64,000 bases of DNA from Flavobacteriaceae bacterium. GTDB taxonomy: Bacteria; Bacteroidota; Bacteroidia; Flavobacteriales; Flavobacteriaceae. The stretch is taken from contig CANGWK010000004.1 in the NCBI GenBank assembly GCA_947457615.1, forward strand, positions 62,001 to 126,000, given 5' to 3'. The notes beneath the pieces were generated by a model, which searched no databases, was not told the DNA's origin, and was given only the letters and a program-made list of their open reading frames with translations. This document shows positions 17,943 through 25,657 of the stretch, piece by piece. A program made the translations under genes and the position numbers. Position 1 is the first letter of the stretch. The number at the start of each line of letters is the position of its first letter.

Positions 17943-18893
17943 TTACAATTTTCCGACCCATTTGCTGATTTCATCAAGAATATCATTAAAGTTGGGTTGC
18001 CCTTTATAGTATAATGCAGCTGTCTTTTTAAAGCGTTCCGTAAATCGTTTCCTAAGTTCGGGGTTGTTTAGTAAGAACGCTTCGTTATTAGCAATTGGTA
18101 ACTCATAGTCCTTATTTGGAAAGCGCTCTATTTTGTGTTTCTTATATTCTTCTGTACCAATGAATGTTTTTACTTTTTCCTCTTTGAGTAGCCAATAGAC
18201 ATCATAGTATTGCCTCATTAAATTTTGTTTTTCTACTTTTTCTTCTTGTTCTTGTCTGAATTTGGTGGCAATTGTTTGTAATTTTTCAACAAAAGTGTAG
18301 CCAGGGTGATAACATATTATGTCAATAGCACGATTGTCTATTATGGATACTTTCTGTTGAATGGCTTTGTCATAAGCCCATGATGATATTGTTTTTTTGT
18401 TGTTTGGTGTTACAGTGTCAAATCCTACTTCTAATAAAATACCTTCTTTGACCCCTTCAATAACATCTGTACTATTTTCATAATGTAGTCTTATGCCACC
18501 ACTTCGGTATTGTTTTAAGTCGTCAAATTCTTTATCTCGCGTTACCGATAAGATGCCATTTATGTCAATTTCTTTAGCCAACCCGTCGTAAAAGTTTTTT
18601 CTTTTTTGAATGTTATTTGGGTTATTATTATTTGGATTTTCATTAATTTCCATTTCAGTTGGTTGCTTGATATGGATGTCGATGTCTTCGGAAAATCTAT
18701 GAATTATTCCGTAGCCTTTGGATAGTGATGTGCCTCCTTTGAGTTCGAATTGATATCCTTGTTGTTTTAATCCATACAAAACATGCATAATCCAATAGTC
18801 TTTTTCTATAAGTCCTGGTTCAATATTTAATTCTGCTCCTACAATTCGTAGTAATTTATTAAACTCTTTGTGGTTATGTAAATAGTTAGACAT
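17943..18893 (-). CDS. abiEii: AbiEii-family nucleotidyltransferase toxin
   Basis: The 316-residue protein has the AbiEii/AbiGii nucleotidyltransferase core: a KDYWIMHVLYGL block near residue 27, the catalytic GGTSLSKGYG...RFSEDIDIHI motif at about 53-76 (GS-like motif plus DxD), and a later FVEKLQTIATKFRQ segment. Family members arrest growth by adding nucleotides to tRNA or related acceptors during phage infection. It overlaps the antitoxin gene by 8 bases, the normal AbiE order. It lies just past the 3' end of ssrA, a common integration site. Confidence 0.93.
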   Translation of the reverse strand: MSNYLHNHKEFNKLLRIVGAELNIEPGLIEKDYWIMHVLYGLKQQGYQFELKGGTSLSKGYGIIHRFSEDIDIHIKQPTEMEINENPNNNNPNNIQKRKNFYDGLAKEIDINGILSVTRDKEFDDLKQYRSGGIRLHYENSTDVIEGVKEGILLEVGFDTVTPNNKKTISSWAYDKAIQQKVSIIDNRAIDIICYHPGYTFVEKLQTIATKFRQEQEEKVEKQNLMRQYYDVYWLLKEEKVKTFIGTEEYKKHKIERFPNKDYELPIANNEAFLLNNPELRKRFTERFKKTAALYYKGQPNFNDILDEISKWVGKL

Positions 18894-19470
18894 TTTGACC
18901 TGTTAAAAAGGGTTCTAGTGTTTTTTTTGTTTTTATACTTCCGTATTCTTGAAGTGTTTTTTTTAGTTTTTTGTTATCCATAGTTTTTGCTTTGGAGAGT
19001 ACTTTTAAAACTACTTCTTTTGAATCTTCGGCAAGCTGGTCTATGTTGTTTAATAGGTCTACCAGAAGAAATTCTTGTGAGACTTTGTTTGGAAAATGTG
19101 GTTTTACTCTAAATGAAAATGTTTTTCCACCTAGTTTAAAGTCACCATGACGTTTGTGATTGTATACGGTTTTTTGGTTGTAAAGTTGAGTAGTTCCAAC
19201 TCCTAGTGTATTATAAGCATTTAAAGAAGTAACCAAGAAACGATTATCTTTCAGAAAAGAACGCACTAATACTTCTTCTTCCGGAGGTGTTTCTCCAAAA
19301 ACAGATAAATTAGGAAAGTAATACAGCCCTTGTGAAAGCTTCTGTAAAGTGCCATCTTTCACCAATTCATCAAGATGACGGTCAACGGAAGTTGACCACA
19401 TAGACAAATCAGCTCTGCGGTATACTTTTCCTCGTGTTAAATGTTTTTTTAATTCTTGTAACTTGTTCAT
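18886..19470 (-). CDS. abiEi: AbiEi-like antitoxin and autorepressor
   Basis: The 194-residue protein resembles the AbiEi family: an N-terminal winged-helix region (KVYRRADLSMWSTSVDRHLDELVKDGTLQKLSQGLYYFPN) and a C-terminal antitoxin-type domain. In characterised AbiE systems this protein represses its own promoter and neutralises AbiEii without a stable complex (type IV). Upstream are two similar 16-17 bp direct repeats that could be its binding sites. A TAAATTTG box ends 4 bases before the ATG. Confidence 0.88.
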   Translation of the reverse strand: MNKLQELKKHLTRGKVYRRADLSMWSTSVDRHLDELVKDGTLQKLSQGLYYFPNLSVFGETPPEEEVLVRSFLKDNRFLVTSLNAYNTLGVGTTQLYNQKTVYNHKRHGDFKLGGKTFSFRVKPHFPNKVSQEFLLVDLLNNIDQLAEDSKEVVLKVLSKAKTMDNKKLKKTLQEYGSIKTKKTLEPFLTGQNV

Positions 19471-19474
19471 AAAG

Positions 19475-19482
19475 CAAATTTA
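19475..19482 (-). promoter_or_regulatory. -7 promoter box of the AbiE operon
   Basis: Minus-strand TAAATTTG fits TAnnTTTG, next to the abiEi start; no good -33 element was found at the normal spacing. Confidence 0.45.
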
Positions 19483-19498
19483 ATAAATATAATCAAAT

Positions 19499-19540
19499 TG
19501 CATGTATTTTAATTGAAAAATCATGCATATATTTTAAATT
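19499..19540. promoter_or_regulatory. Direct repeats upstream of abiEi, candidate operator
   Basis: TGCATGTATTTTAATT (19499-19514) and TGCATATATTTTAAATT (19524-19540) are spaced 25 bp start to start. The position upstream of the AbiE promoter suggests autorepressor sites. Confidence 0.5.
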
Positions 19541-19592
19541 AAATAATTATTAGAAAATATATCAATATTTTTTCAATAGACAAAATAAAAAA

Positions 19593-19628
19593 AGTGGACA
19601 ATTATCGAAAAAAATCGAGTTGTCCACT
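19593..19628 (-). terminator. Intrinsic terminator of ssrA
   Basis: AGTGGACAA and TTGTCCACT pair perfectly and a T run follows on the minus strand, just after the tmRNA 3' end. Confidence 0.8.
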
Positions 19629-19632
19629 CTAG

Positions 19633-20028
19633 TGGAGTCGCCGAGAATCGAACTCGGGTCCAAACAAGCAATCAAAGAGCTTTCTACACGCTTATTTTCT
19701 GATTGAGTTTTCGTCATTTTGCAAGGCCAAAAACAGCCACAAAACACTTATCTCCTTAAATTTTCGTAACAGCTCCGAAGCTTTACTGTTCTTAGGTTCG
19801 TTTTTACGATTCACCTATACCGACCGCCACAAACCAAAGCTTTCGAGGTAAATCCTGCTTTCCTACCTGGTAGGAGCGTGGCTAATCTTACTATGATTCA
19901 GATTATGCAGCAAGAGCGTAGTTTCCTTCGCCGTTTATGTTTTTTGAAAATTGATATTTACGAGCCAAAATTCAATGCTCGACGTGCTTACTGTTCAATT
20001 CCACTCGCTGTCAAAACCAGTCGACCCC
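19633..20028 (-). ncRNA. ssrA: tmRNA (ssrA), tag GEGNYALAA
   Basis: Read on the minus strand, the RNA begins GGGGTCGACTGGTTTTGACA and ends with a T-arm (GAGTTCGATTCTC) and acceptor strand CGACTCCA; these form a 7-bp tRNA-like acceptor stem. CCA is not encoded. The tag frame at 19903-19932 reads GGC GAA GGA AAC TAC GCT CTT GCT GCA TAA, giving GEGNYALAA. tmRNA with SmpB rescues stalled ribosomes and marks the peptide for proteolysis through the terminal ALAA. Ends were set by stem pairing. The short ORFs that the track lists here are shadows. Confidence 0.96.
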
Positions 20029-20061
20029 ATTTCACAATCTTCATTACAAATACCGTGCCTG

Positions 20062-20093
20062 CAAATATACTCACAAATACAGATGCAATCCAA
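20062..20093 (-). promoter_or_regulatory. Promoter of ssrA
   Basis: Minus-strand TTG (20091-20093) and TATATTTG (20062-20069) are 21 bases apart, about 35 bases before the mature tmRNA 5' end. Confidence 0.6.
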
Positions 20094-20111
20094 TCTAATT
20101 TGTAAACAAAA

Positions 20112-20135
20112 AAAGACGACCGCTAAGTCGTCTTT
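20112..20135 (-). terminator. Intrinsic terminator of icd
   Basis: AAAGACGAC and GTCGTCTTT form a 9-bp stem with a 6-base loop; a T run follows on the minus strand, 20 bases after the icd stop. Confidence 0.8.
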
Positions 20136-20154
20136 GATATTAGTAAATAATTGG

Positions 20155-21378
20155 TTATCCCAATTTCACATCTAAATTTTCTTTAATTGCGGCTAAAAAA
20201 CCTTCGGTAGTTAAGTAATCCGATGAAGTTAATCCTTCTGGTTTTACTAACATTGCTAAGTCTTTAGTCATCTTACCGCTTTCAACAGTTTCAACGCATA
20301 CTTGTTCTAATTTCAAACAAAAATCAATTAATTCTTGATTTCCGTCCAATTTACCTCGGTGCTCTAAACCTCTAGTCCAAGCAAATATAGATGCAATTGG
20401 GTTGGTAGAAGTTGCTTTTCCTTGTTGGTGTTGTCTGTAATGACGCGTTACTGTTCCGTGGGCTGCTTCTGCTTCAACAGTTTTTCCATCCGGAGTAACC
20501 AAAACAGAAGTCATTAATCCTAAAGAACCAAATCCTTGTGCTACCGTATCCGATTGAACGTCACCATCGTAGTTTTTACAAGCCCAAACAAATCCACCAT
20601 TCCATTTCATGCAGGAAGCAACCATATCATCTATAAGTCTGTGCTCATAAATCATTCCGTTAGCCTCAAAATCTGTTTTGTAAGTCGATTGGTATACTTC
20701 TTCAAAAATATCTTTGAAGCGTCCATCATAAGCTTTTAATATTGTATTTTTTGTAGAAAGATATAAAGGCCATTTTTTGGTAAGTGCCATTTGAAAAGAA
20801 GAATGTGCAAATCCGTAAATACTTTCATCGGTATTGTACATTGCCATTGCAACGCCATCTCCTTGAAAATCATACACTTCCCAAGATTGTGTTTCTCCCG
20901 TTTCCGATACAAAACTCATTGTTAGTTTTCCTTTTCCTTTAATAACTGTATCGGTTGCTTTGTATTGATCTCCAAAAGCGTGACGACCAATAACAATTGG
21001 TTTAGTCCATCCTTGAACATAACGAGGTACGTTACTCATAATGATAGGTTCTCTAAAAACAGTTCCACCAACTATATTTCGGATAGTTCCGTTTGGAGAT
21101 TTCCACATTTTAGATAAGCTGAATTCTTTTACACGCTCCTCATCTGGAGTGATGGTGGCGCATTTAATTCCAACATTATATTTTTTTATTGCCTCAGCAG
21201 AGTCAATCGTGATTTGATCTTTAGTAGCTTCGCGGCTTTCAATTCCTAAATCGTAGTATTTAATATCTAAATCAAGATACGGAAGGATTAATTGTTCTTT
21301 AATAAAGCTCCAAATAATTCGAGTCATTTCATCGCCATCCAATTCAACTACTGGATTGGCTACTTTAATTTTTGCCAT
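20155..21378 (-). CDS. icd: NADP-dependent isocitrate dehydrogenase, homodimeric eukaryote-like type
   Basis: The 407-residue protein matches the type II IDH family: [20 protein letters not shown] at the start, the substrate loop [33 protein letters not shown], and [31 protein letters not shown] with the NADP-selecting His/Arg region. It oxidises isocitrate to 2-oxoglutarate in the TCA cycle, producing NADPH. It is monocistronic, with a -7 box upstream and a terminator downstream. Confidence 0.97.
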   Translation of the reverse strand: MAKIKVANPVVELDGDEMTRIIWSFIKEQLILPYLDLDIKYYDLGIESREATKDQITIDSAEAIKKYNVGIKCATITPDEERVKEFSLSKMWKSPNGTIRNIVGGTVFREPIIMSNVPRYVQGWTKPIVIGRHAFGDQYKATDTVIKGKGKLTMSFVSETGETQSWEVYDFQGDGVAMAMYNTDESIYGFAHSSFQMALTKKWPLYLSTKNTILKAYDGRFKDIFEEVYQSTYKTDFEANGMIYEHRLIDDMVASCMKWNGGFVWACKNYDGDVQSDTVAQGFGSLGLMTSVLVTPDGKTVEAEAAHGTVTRHYRQHQQGKATSTNPIASIFAWTRGLEHRGKLDGNQELIDFCLKLEQVCVETVESGKMTKDLAMLVKPEGLTSSDYLTTEGFLAAIKENLDVKLG

Positions 21379-21422
21379 TTTTATAAGATTTAATCTTTGT
21401 TTATTCTAAATTTTTGAGTGTG

Positions 21423-21430
21423 CAAATATA
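21423..21430 (-). promoter_or_regulatory. -7 promoter box of icd
   Basis: Minus-strand TATATTTG, 44 bases before the ATG. Confidence 0.5.
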
Positions 21431-21540
21431 ATAATAAGATACCAATTTCATAACGGTTACATAACGAAATCGATTGAATTATGAATTTAATATTTAAAAG
21501 CAGATTAATTAGGAATTTGATAATTTGAACACACATTTTT

Positions 21541-21589
21541 CAGTTCATAAAAAAAGTCCCAAATAAATTGAGACTTTTTTTATGAACTG
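21541..21589. terminator. Long-stem terminator after rplS
   Basis: CAGTTCATAAAAAAAGTC and its exact complement (18 bp each) flank a 13-base loop. The minus-strand side ends the rplS transcript. Confidence 0.85.
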
Positions 21590-21600
21590 AAAGTTTAGAA

Positions 21601-21951
21601 TTATCTTCTTCTTTCTTTGATTTTTGCTTTTTTACCAGTAAGTTCTCTAAAGTAGTAGATACGAGCTCTACGAACTTTTCCTCTTTGGTTAACTTCAACT
21701 TTTTGTAAAGCTGGCATGTTTACCGGGAAGATACGCTCTACACCAACTGCACCAGACATTTTACGAATTGTAAAAGTTTCAGTCATTCCTGAACCTTTTC
21801 TTTGAATAACAACTCCTTTGAAAAACTGAGTTCTTGTTTTTTCACCTTCTTTAATTTCGTAGAAAACAGTGATAGTATCACCAGCTCCGAATGCAGGGAA
21901 ATCTTTTTTTGTTGATAATTCGTTATTAACGAAATCTACTAAATTTGCCAT
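21601..21951 (-). CDS. rplS: 50S ribosomal protein L19
   Basis: The 116-residue protein shows the L19 pattern: FPAFGAGDTITVFYEIKEGEKTRTQFFKGVVIQRKGSG, then TFTIRKMSGAVGVERIFP and the C-terminal KVRRARIYYFRELTGKKAKIKE. It sits at the 30S-50S interface. It lies downstream of trmD on the same strand, as in many bacteria, but has its own promoter box and a roughly 70-base leader that could hold a ribosomal-protein autoregulatory structure. Confidence 0.98.
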   Translation of the reverse strand: MANLVDFVNNELSTKKDFPAFGAGDTITVFYEIKEGEKTRTQFFKGVVIQRKGSGMTETFTIRKMSGAVGVERIFPVNMPALQKVEVNQRGKVRRARIYYFRELTGKKAKIKERRR

Positions 21952-22024
21952 TTTTAATGCTAATTATGGTTTAAAATCTGAGCAACATTCACGGTTTTCG
22001 CCAGAGGTTAGTCAAATGTGGGTG

Positions 22025-22032
22025 CAAAGATA
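22025..22032 (-). promoter_or_regulatory. -7 promoter box of rplS
   Basis: Minus-strand TATCTTTG leaves a leader of about 70 bases, unusually long for this window. Confidence 0.5.
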
Positions 22033-22079
22033 ATTAATAATTGATAATTAACAATTAATAATTGATATTTTTCCAGTTA

Positions 22080-22757
22080 TTAAAGGTCTAATAAATCGGG
22101 TCTTCTATTTTTAGTGTGTTCATACGCCATATCATCCCGCCATTGGTCTATTTTAGCAAAGTGTCCGCTGGTTAAAACCTCGGGTACTTTCCATCCATTA
22201 TAATTTGCAGGTCTTGTATAAATTGGTCCTGAGAGTAATCCGTCTTGAAAACTATCCGTCAATGCCGAAGTTTCATCACTTAAAACCCCAGGAATTAATC
22301 GGATTATAGCATCGCAAAAAACGATAGCGCCAATTTCACCACCACTTAAAACATAATCTCCAACAGAAATTTCTTTAGTAATAAAATGATCGCGAACCCG
22401 CTGATCCACCCCTTTATAATGTCCGCAAAGAATTATAATATTTTCATACATCGAAGCGGTATTTGCCATTTTCTGATTCAAAGTTTCTCCATCCGGCGAC
22501 ATATAAATGACTTCGTCGTATTCTCTTTCGCTTTTTAAATGGCTAATACAAGCATCTATTGGTTGAATCGTCATCACCATTCCTGCGCCACCACCAAACG
22601 GATAATCATCCACCGATTTTTGTTTGTTGGTTGTATAATCCCTCAAATTATGAAAATGAACTTCCACTAATCCTTTTTCAATAGCGCGTTTCATGATTGA
22701 AGCTTCAAAAGGACTGTGTAATAATTCGGGAAGTATAGTAATGATGTCTATTCGCAT
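22080..22757 (-). CDS. trmD: tRNA (guanine37-N1)-methyltransferase
   Basis: The 225-residue SPOUT enzyme has [25 protein letters not shown] at the start, the knot loop [15 protein letters not shown] and [30 protein letters not shown], all diagnostic of TrmD. It methylates G37 next to the anticodon to prevent frameshifting. A TATCTTTG box ends 4 bases before the ATG, so its mRNA is nearly leaderless. Confidence 0.97.
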   Translation of the reverse strand: MRIDIITILPELLHSPFEASIMKRAIEKGLVEVHFHNLRDYTTNKQKSVDDYPFGGGAGMVMTIQPIDACISHLKSEREYDEVIYMSPDGETLNQKMANTASMYENIIILCGHYKGVDQRVRDHFITKEISVGDYVLSGGEIGAIVFCDAIIRLIPGVLSDETSALTDSFQDGLLSGPIYTRPANYNGWKVPEVLTSGHFAKIDQWRDDMAYEHTKNRRPDLLDL

Positions 22758-22761
22758 TTGG

Positions 22762-22769
22762 CAAAGATA
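22762..22769 (-). promoter_or_regulatory. -7 promoter box of trmD
   Basis: Minus-strand TATCTTTG lies 4 bases before the start codon. Confidence 0.5.
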
Positions 22770-22784
22770 AATATTTATTTTTTA

Positions 22785-22863
22785 GGAGCTATTCCCGCTA
22801 TTCATTGCAATCTTTTCTTTTTTGAAGAAAAAAAGAAAAGGATTTCCATTTCTATCGGGGCTA
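22785..22863. repeat. REP-like dispersed element, copy 1
   Basis: An imperfect palindrome (TCTTTTCTTTTTT gaag AAAAAAAGAAAAGGA) is bordered by conserved ends: GGAGCTATTCCCGCTATTC on the left and GGATTTCCATTTCTATCGGG on the right. The same ends in opposite orientation frame a different palindrome at 30207-30300, so the ends are conserved while the stem varies. Confidence 0.65.
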
Positions 22864-22885
22864 AAAGAGAAAAATACTTTTGGAT

Positions 22886-23674
22886 TTATTTTTTAGTCCC
22901 TTTTATAGAATAAACCATTGGGATTTTATTTTCAAAGCATTTAATTCGGAATTTATTTGGTTCGAATTCTTCAGTTTCATTAAAACAATTATAAGGCGAA
23001 TAATTATATTCGTTAAAACAATTTATCTCTAAACCACTATTAATTAAACTATTTAAAATATCCGAAATTGGATGATTCCAGCCTATAGATTTCGCATAAA
23101 GGGCAGCATCTCTCTCAGCATAAGTCCCGGTTTCTTCTTCTATTATTGGTTCAACATTAAAATAATTATAAAAAACTTCCTTAAAATGATTGTCGTACAT
23201 CCAAACAACCGGATGAAAATCGGCCATAATAAATTTGCCATCAGGCTTTAAAAAATGCGAAACCACATTTGCCCATTTATCCAAATCAGGAAGCCAACCA
23301 ATAGTTCCGTAACTGGTAAAAACAATGTCAAATTTCTCATCAATAAACTTTGGAGTGTCATAAATATCACAGCAAACAAAAGAAGTATCTAAGTTTAATT
23401 TTGCTGCTATTTCTCTGGCTCTATCAATAGCTTTGTCTGATAAATCAATACCTGTTGCTTTTGCTCCCATTCTGGTAAAGGTCATGGTATCTTGGCCAAA
23501 GTGGCATTGTAGATGTAAAATCTTTTTATTGGATATATCACCCAAAAGTTCTAACTCAATAGAATTCAAAGTGGACTTTCCCTCCAAAAAGCCTTTCATG
23601 TCATAAAATTCGGAAGCAATATGCACGTCGGTTTTGTTATTCCAAGTTTGCTTATTAATGTTTATGTAATCCAT
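22886..23674 (-). CDS. Class I SAM-dependent methyltransferase
   Basis: The 262-residue protein carries the Rossmann SAM-binding motif I KKILHLQCHFGQDTMTFTRMGAKATGIDLSDKAI and motif post-I, then FDIVFTSYGTIGWLPDLDKW. This resembles the methyltransferase type 11/25 group; the substrate cannot be told. I used the ATG at 23674 rather than the GTG further upstream. It follows the REP-like element and has no close operon partner. Confidence 0.85.
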   Translation of the reverse strand: MDYININKQTWNNKTDVHIASEFYDMKGFLEGKSTLNSIELELLGDISNKKILHLQCHFGQDTMTFTRMGAKATGIDLSDKAIDRAREIAAKLNLDTSFVCCDIYDTPKFIDEKFDIVFTSYGTIGWLPDLDKWANVVSHFLKPDGKFIMADFHPVVWMYDNHFKEVFYNYFNVEPIIEEETGTYAERDAALYAKSIGWNHPISDILNSLINSGLEINCFNEYNYSPYNCFNETEEFEPNKFRIKCFENKIPMVYSIKGTKK

Positions 23675-23744
23675 CTTTTCTTTCACTTTTTCTATTTATT
23701 AAACCTAAAACTGCGGTTATTTTAGTTTATTCAAAGGTACAATT

Positions 23745-23777
23745 TTGAAGTTTATATTCAATAATATATTAAATTTG
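23745..23777 (+). promoter_or_regulatory. Promoter of the cyclophilin-FKBP fusion gene
   Basis: TTG (23745-23747) and TAAATTTG (23770-23777) are 22 bases apart; the ATG is 27 bases downstream. Confidence 0.6.
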
Positions 23778-23803
23778 CATCCTAATAAAAAAAATAATAA
23801 GAA

Positions 23804-24736
23804 ATGGAAAACGGAATATATGCTAAATTCAACACCACTAAAGGTGCAATTATAGTCAAATTAACACACGACTTAACCCCAGGAACTGTTGGAAATTTTG
23901 TAGGTTTGGCCGAAGGGCAACTTGAAAATTCAGCACGACCAATGGGAAAACCTTATTATGACGGACTTAAATTTCATAGAGTAATTCCAGATTTTATGGT
24001 TCAAGGTGGTTGCCCACAAGGAGTTGGAACTGGAGGCCCAGGATATAGTTTTGAAGATGAGTTTCATCCAACTTTAAAGCACGATAAACCAGGAGTTTTA
24101 TCTATGGCAAACTCAGGCCCTGCGAGTAATGGATCGCAGTTTTTTATTACCCACGTACCAACTAATTGGTTAGATAATAAACATACCGTTTTCGGAAATG
24201 TTATTGAAGGTCAAGATGTGGTAGATGCAATTGGTCAAGGCGATAGCATTGATACCATCGAAATCTTAAGAGTAGGAGCAGAGGCTGAAAAATGGAATGC
24301 AATTGAAGCTTTTCGAACATTTGAAGGATCGAGATTAAAAAGAATAGAAGAAGCTAAAAAACTAGCCGAAGAAACGATGGAAAAACTAGCCGCTGGTTTT
24401 GATAAAACAGAAAGTGGTTTACGATATAAAATGATTCAAAAAGGGTCTGGAAAACAAGCAGAAAGCGGTAAAACTGTTTCCGTTCATTATGAAGGTTCTC
24501 TTGAAAGTGGAAAGGTTTTTGATTCTTCTTACCCAAGAAAAAAACCAATTGAATTTCGTCTTGGTCAAGGCCAAGTTATTGAAGGTTGGGATGAAGGTAT
24601 TGCTTTGTTGCAAGTTGGAGATAAAGCACGTTTTGTTATTCCGGCTTATTTAGGATATGGAGAAAGCGGTGCTGGTGGTGTAATTCCTCCTAATGCTACT
24701 TTGATTTTTGACGTTGAGTTAATGGACGTTAAGTAA
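23804..24736 (+). CDS. Cytoplasmic cyclophilin-FKBP fusion peptidyl-prolyl isomerase
   Basis: The 310-residue protein joins two unrelated isomerase folds. Residues 1-165 are cyclophilin ([51 protein letters not shown]). A charged helical linker at about 165-205 follows, then residues 205-310 form an FKBP domain ([56 protein letters not shown]). No signal peptide is present, so it acts in the cytoplasm. Such CFBP-type dual immunophilins are known from Bacteroidota. It is monocistronic. Confidence 0.95.
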   Translation: MENGIYAKFNTTKGAIIVKLTHDLTPGTVGNFVGLAEGQLENSARPMGKPYYDGLKFHRVIPDFMVQGGCPQGVGTGGPGYSFEDEFHPTLKHDKPGVLSMANSGPASNGSQFFITHVPTNWLDNKHTVFGNVIEGQDVVDAIGQGDSIDTIEILRVGAEAEKWNAIEAFRTFEGSRLKRIEEAKKLAEETMEKLAAGFDKTESGLRYKMIQKGSGKQAESGKTVSVHYEGSLESGKVFDSSYPRKKPIEFRLGQGQVIEGWDEGIALLQVGDKARFVIPAYLGYGESGAGGVIPPNATLIFDVELMDVK

Positions 24737-24829
24737 AAGTCTTAATAAATTATGATTACTAAGTTAAAATCAATCCTGATAGATAATTCTATTGGGATTT
24801 TTTTATATTTACTTTATTAAATATAATTT

Positions 24830-25159
24830 ATGATTAATTGGAATGATTTTGAGAAAGTAGAAATGCGAGTAGGGACGATTACTGCAGTTATTGATTTTCC
24901 AAAAGCTATAAAACCAGCTTACCAATTAATTATTGATTTTGGTGAAGAAATCGGAATTAAAAAGGCTTCGGCGCAAATTACCAAGCGCTATTCTAAAGAA
25001 GATTTAATTGGTAAACAGATTATTGCAGTTATAAATTTTCCCAAAAAACAAATAGGCAAATTTAATAGTGAATGTTTGGTTCTTGGTTCTGTAAATGGAG
25101 AAGATGTTGTTTTAATAACTTCCGATTCGAAAGTCAAAAATGGCTCGCGAATAGAATAA
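24830..25159 (+). CDS. csaA: CsaA-like tRNA-binding domain protein
   Basis: The 109-residue protein is a stand-alone OB-fold tRNA-binding domain: DFEKVEMRVGTITAVIDFPKAIKPAYQLIIDFG, then KKASAQITKRYSKEDLIGKQIIAVINFPKKQIGKFNSECLVLG. CsaA proteins have chaperone-like or secretion-related activity and bind tRNA; the role here is inferred. It is co-directional with the upstream isomerase gene, 93 bases away. Confidence 0.92.
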   Translation: MINWNDFEKVEMRVGTITAVIDFPKAIKPAYQLIIDFGEEIGIKKASAQITKRYSKEDLIGKQIIAVINFPKKQIGKFNSECLVLGSVNGEDVVLITSDSKVKNGSRIE

Positions 25160-25212
25160 AAAAAAGTCCAAAACCTTTTGATTCTGAACTTAATTATTTT
25201 TCAAATGATACC

Positions 25213-25590
25213 CTAAATATCATCAAAATTAATATCAGTAAAATTTTTTTCTACTTGTGGGGTTTCCTCCTGATTATCTGAAGTGTAATCTCTTTTAAAA
25301 TCTTTTTGGTGTCTTTCTGAGATTACTTCTTCCCCTTTATTATTTAAAACAAACGATGTCATTTCTTCTAGAATTTCTTTAAAAGCAGTGAAATCTTCTT
25401 TGTACAAATAAATTTTATGCTTTTTAAAATGAAACGAACCATCTTCTTCTGTAAACTTCTTGCTTTCGGTGATAGTGATGTAATAATCTTCGGCTTTGGT
25501 AGCACGAACATCAAAGAAATAAGTTCTTCTTCCTGCTCTTAATACTTTAGAAAAAATCTCTTCGTTTTCTAACATGTCGTTTTCTCTCAT
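25213..25590 (-). CDS. DUF3276/PUR-domain nucleic-acid-binding protein
   Basis: The 125-residue protein (start MRENDMLENEEIFSK) matches DUF3276: FSKVLRAGRRTYFFDVRATK, DYYITITESKKF and HFKKHKIYLYKEDF. These proteins form PUR-alpha-like folds that bind single-stranded nucleic acid. The C-terminal tail is acidic and likely disordered. I chose the ATG at 25590 because homologues begin at this point; the track's earlier start adds residues lacking family character. It lies 67 bases past the ABC exporter start-side neighbour and is separately transcribed as far as can be seen. Confidence 0.9.
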   Translation of the reverse strand: MRENDMLENEEIFSKVLRAGRRTYFFDVRATKAEDYYITITESKKFTEEDGSFHFKKHKIYLYKEDFTAFKEILEEMTSFVLNNKGEEVISERHQKDFKRDYTSDNQEETPQVEKNFTDINFDDI

Positions 25591-25657
25591 AATCGTTCTG
25601 TCAATTAGTAATTTTTCTAATTCCAAAAATGCTAAAAAAAATAGTACTATGCAAGAA

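Noticed and set aside
19562-20175. Short track ORFs around 19.6-20.1 kb
   Set aside because: They fall inside ssrA or its promoter region; the RNA gene explains the sequence.
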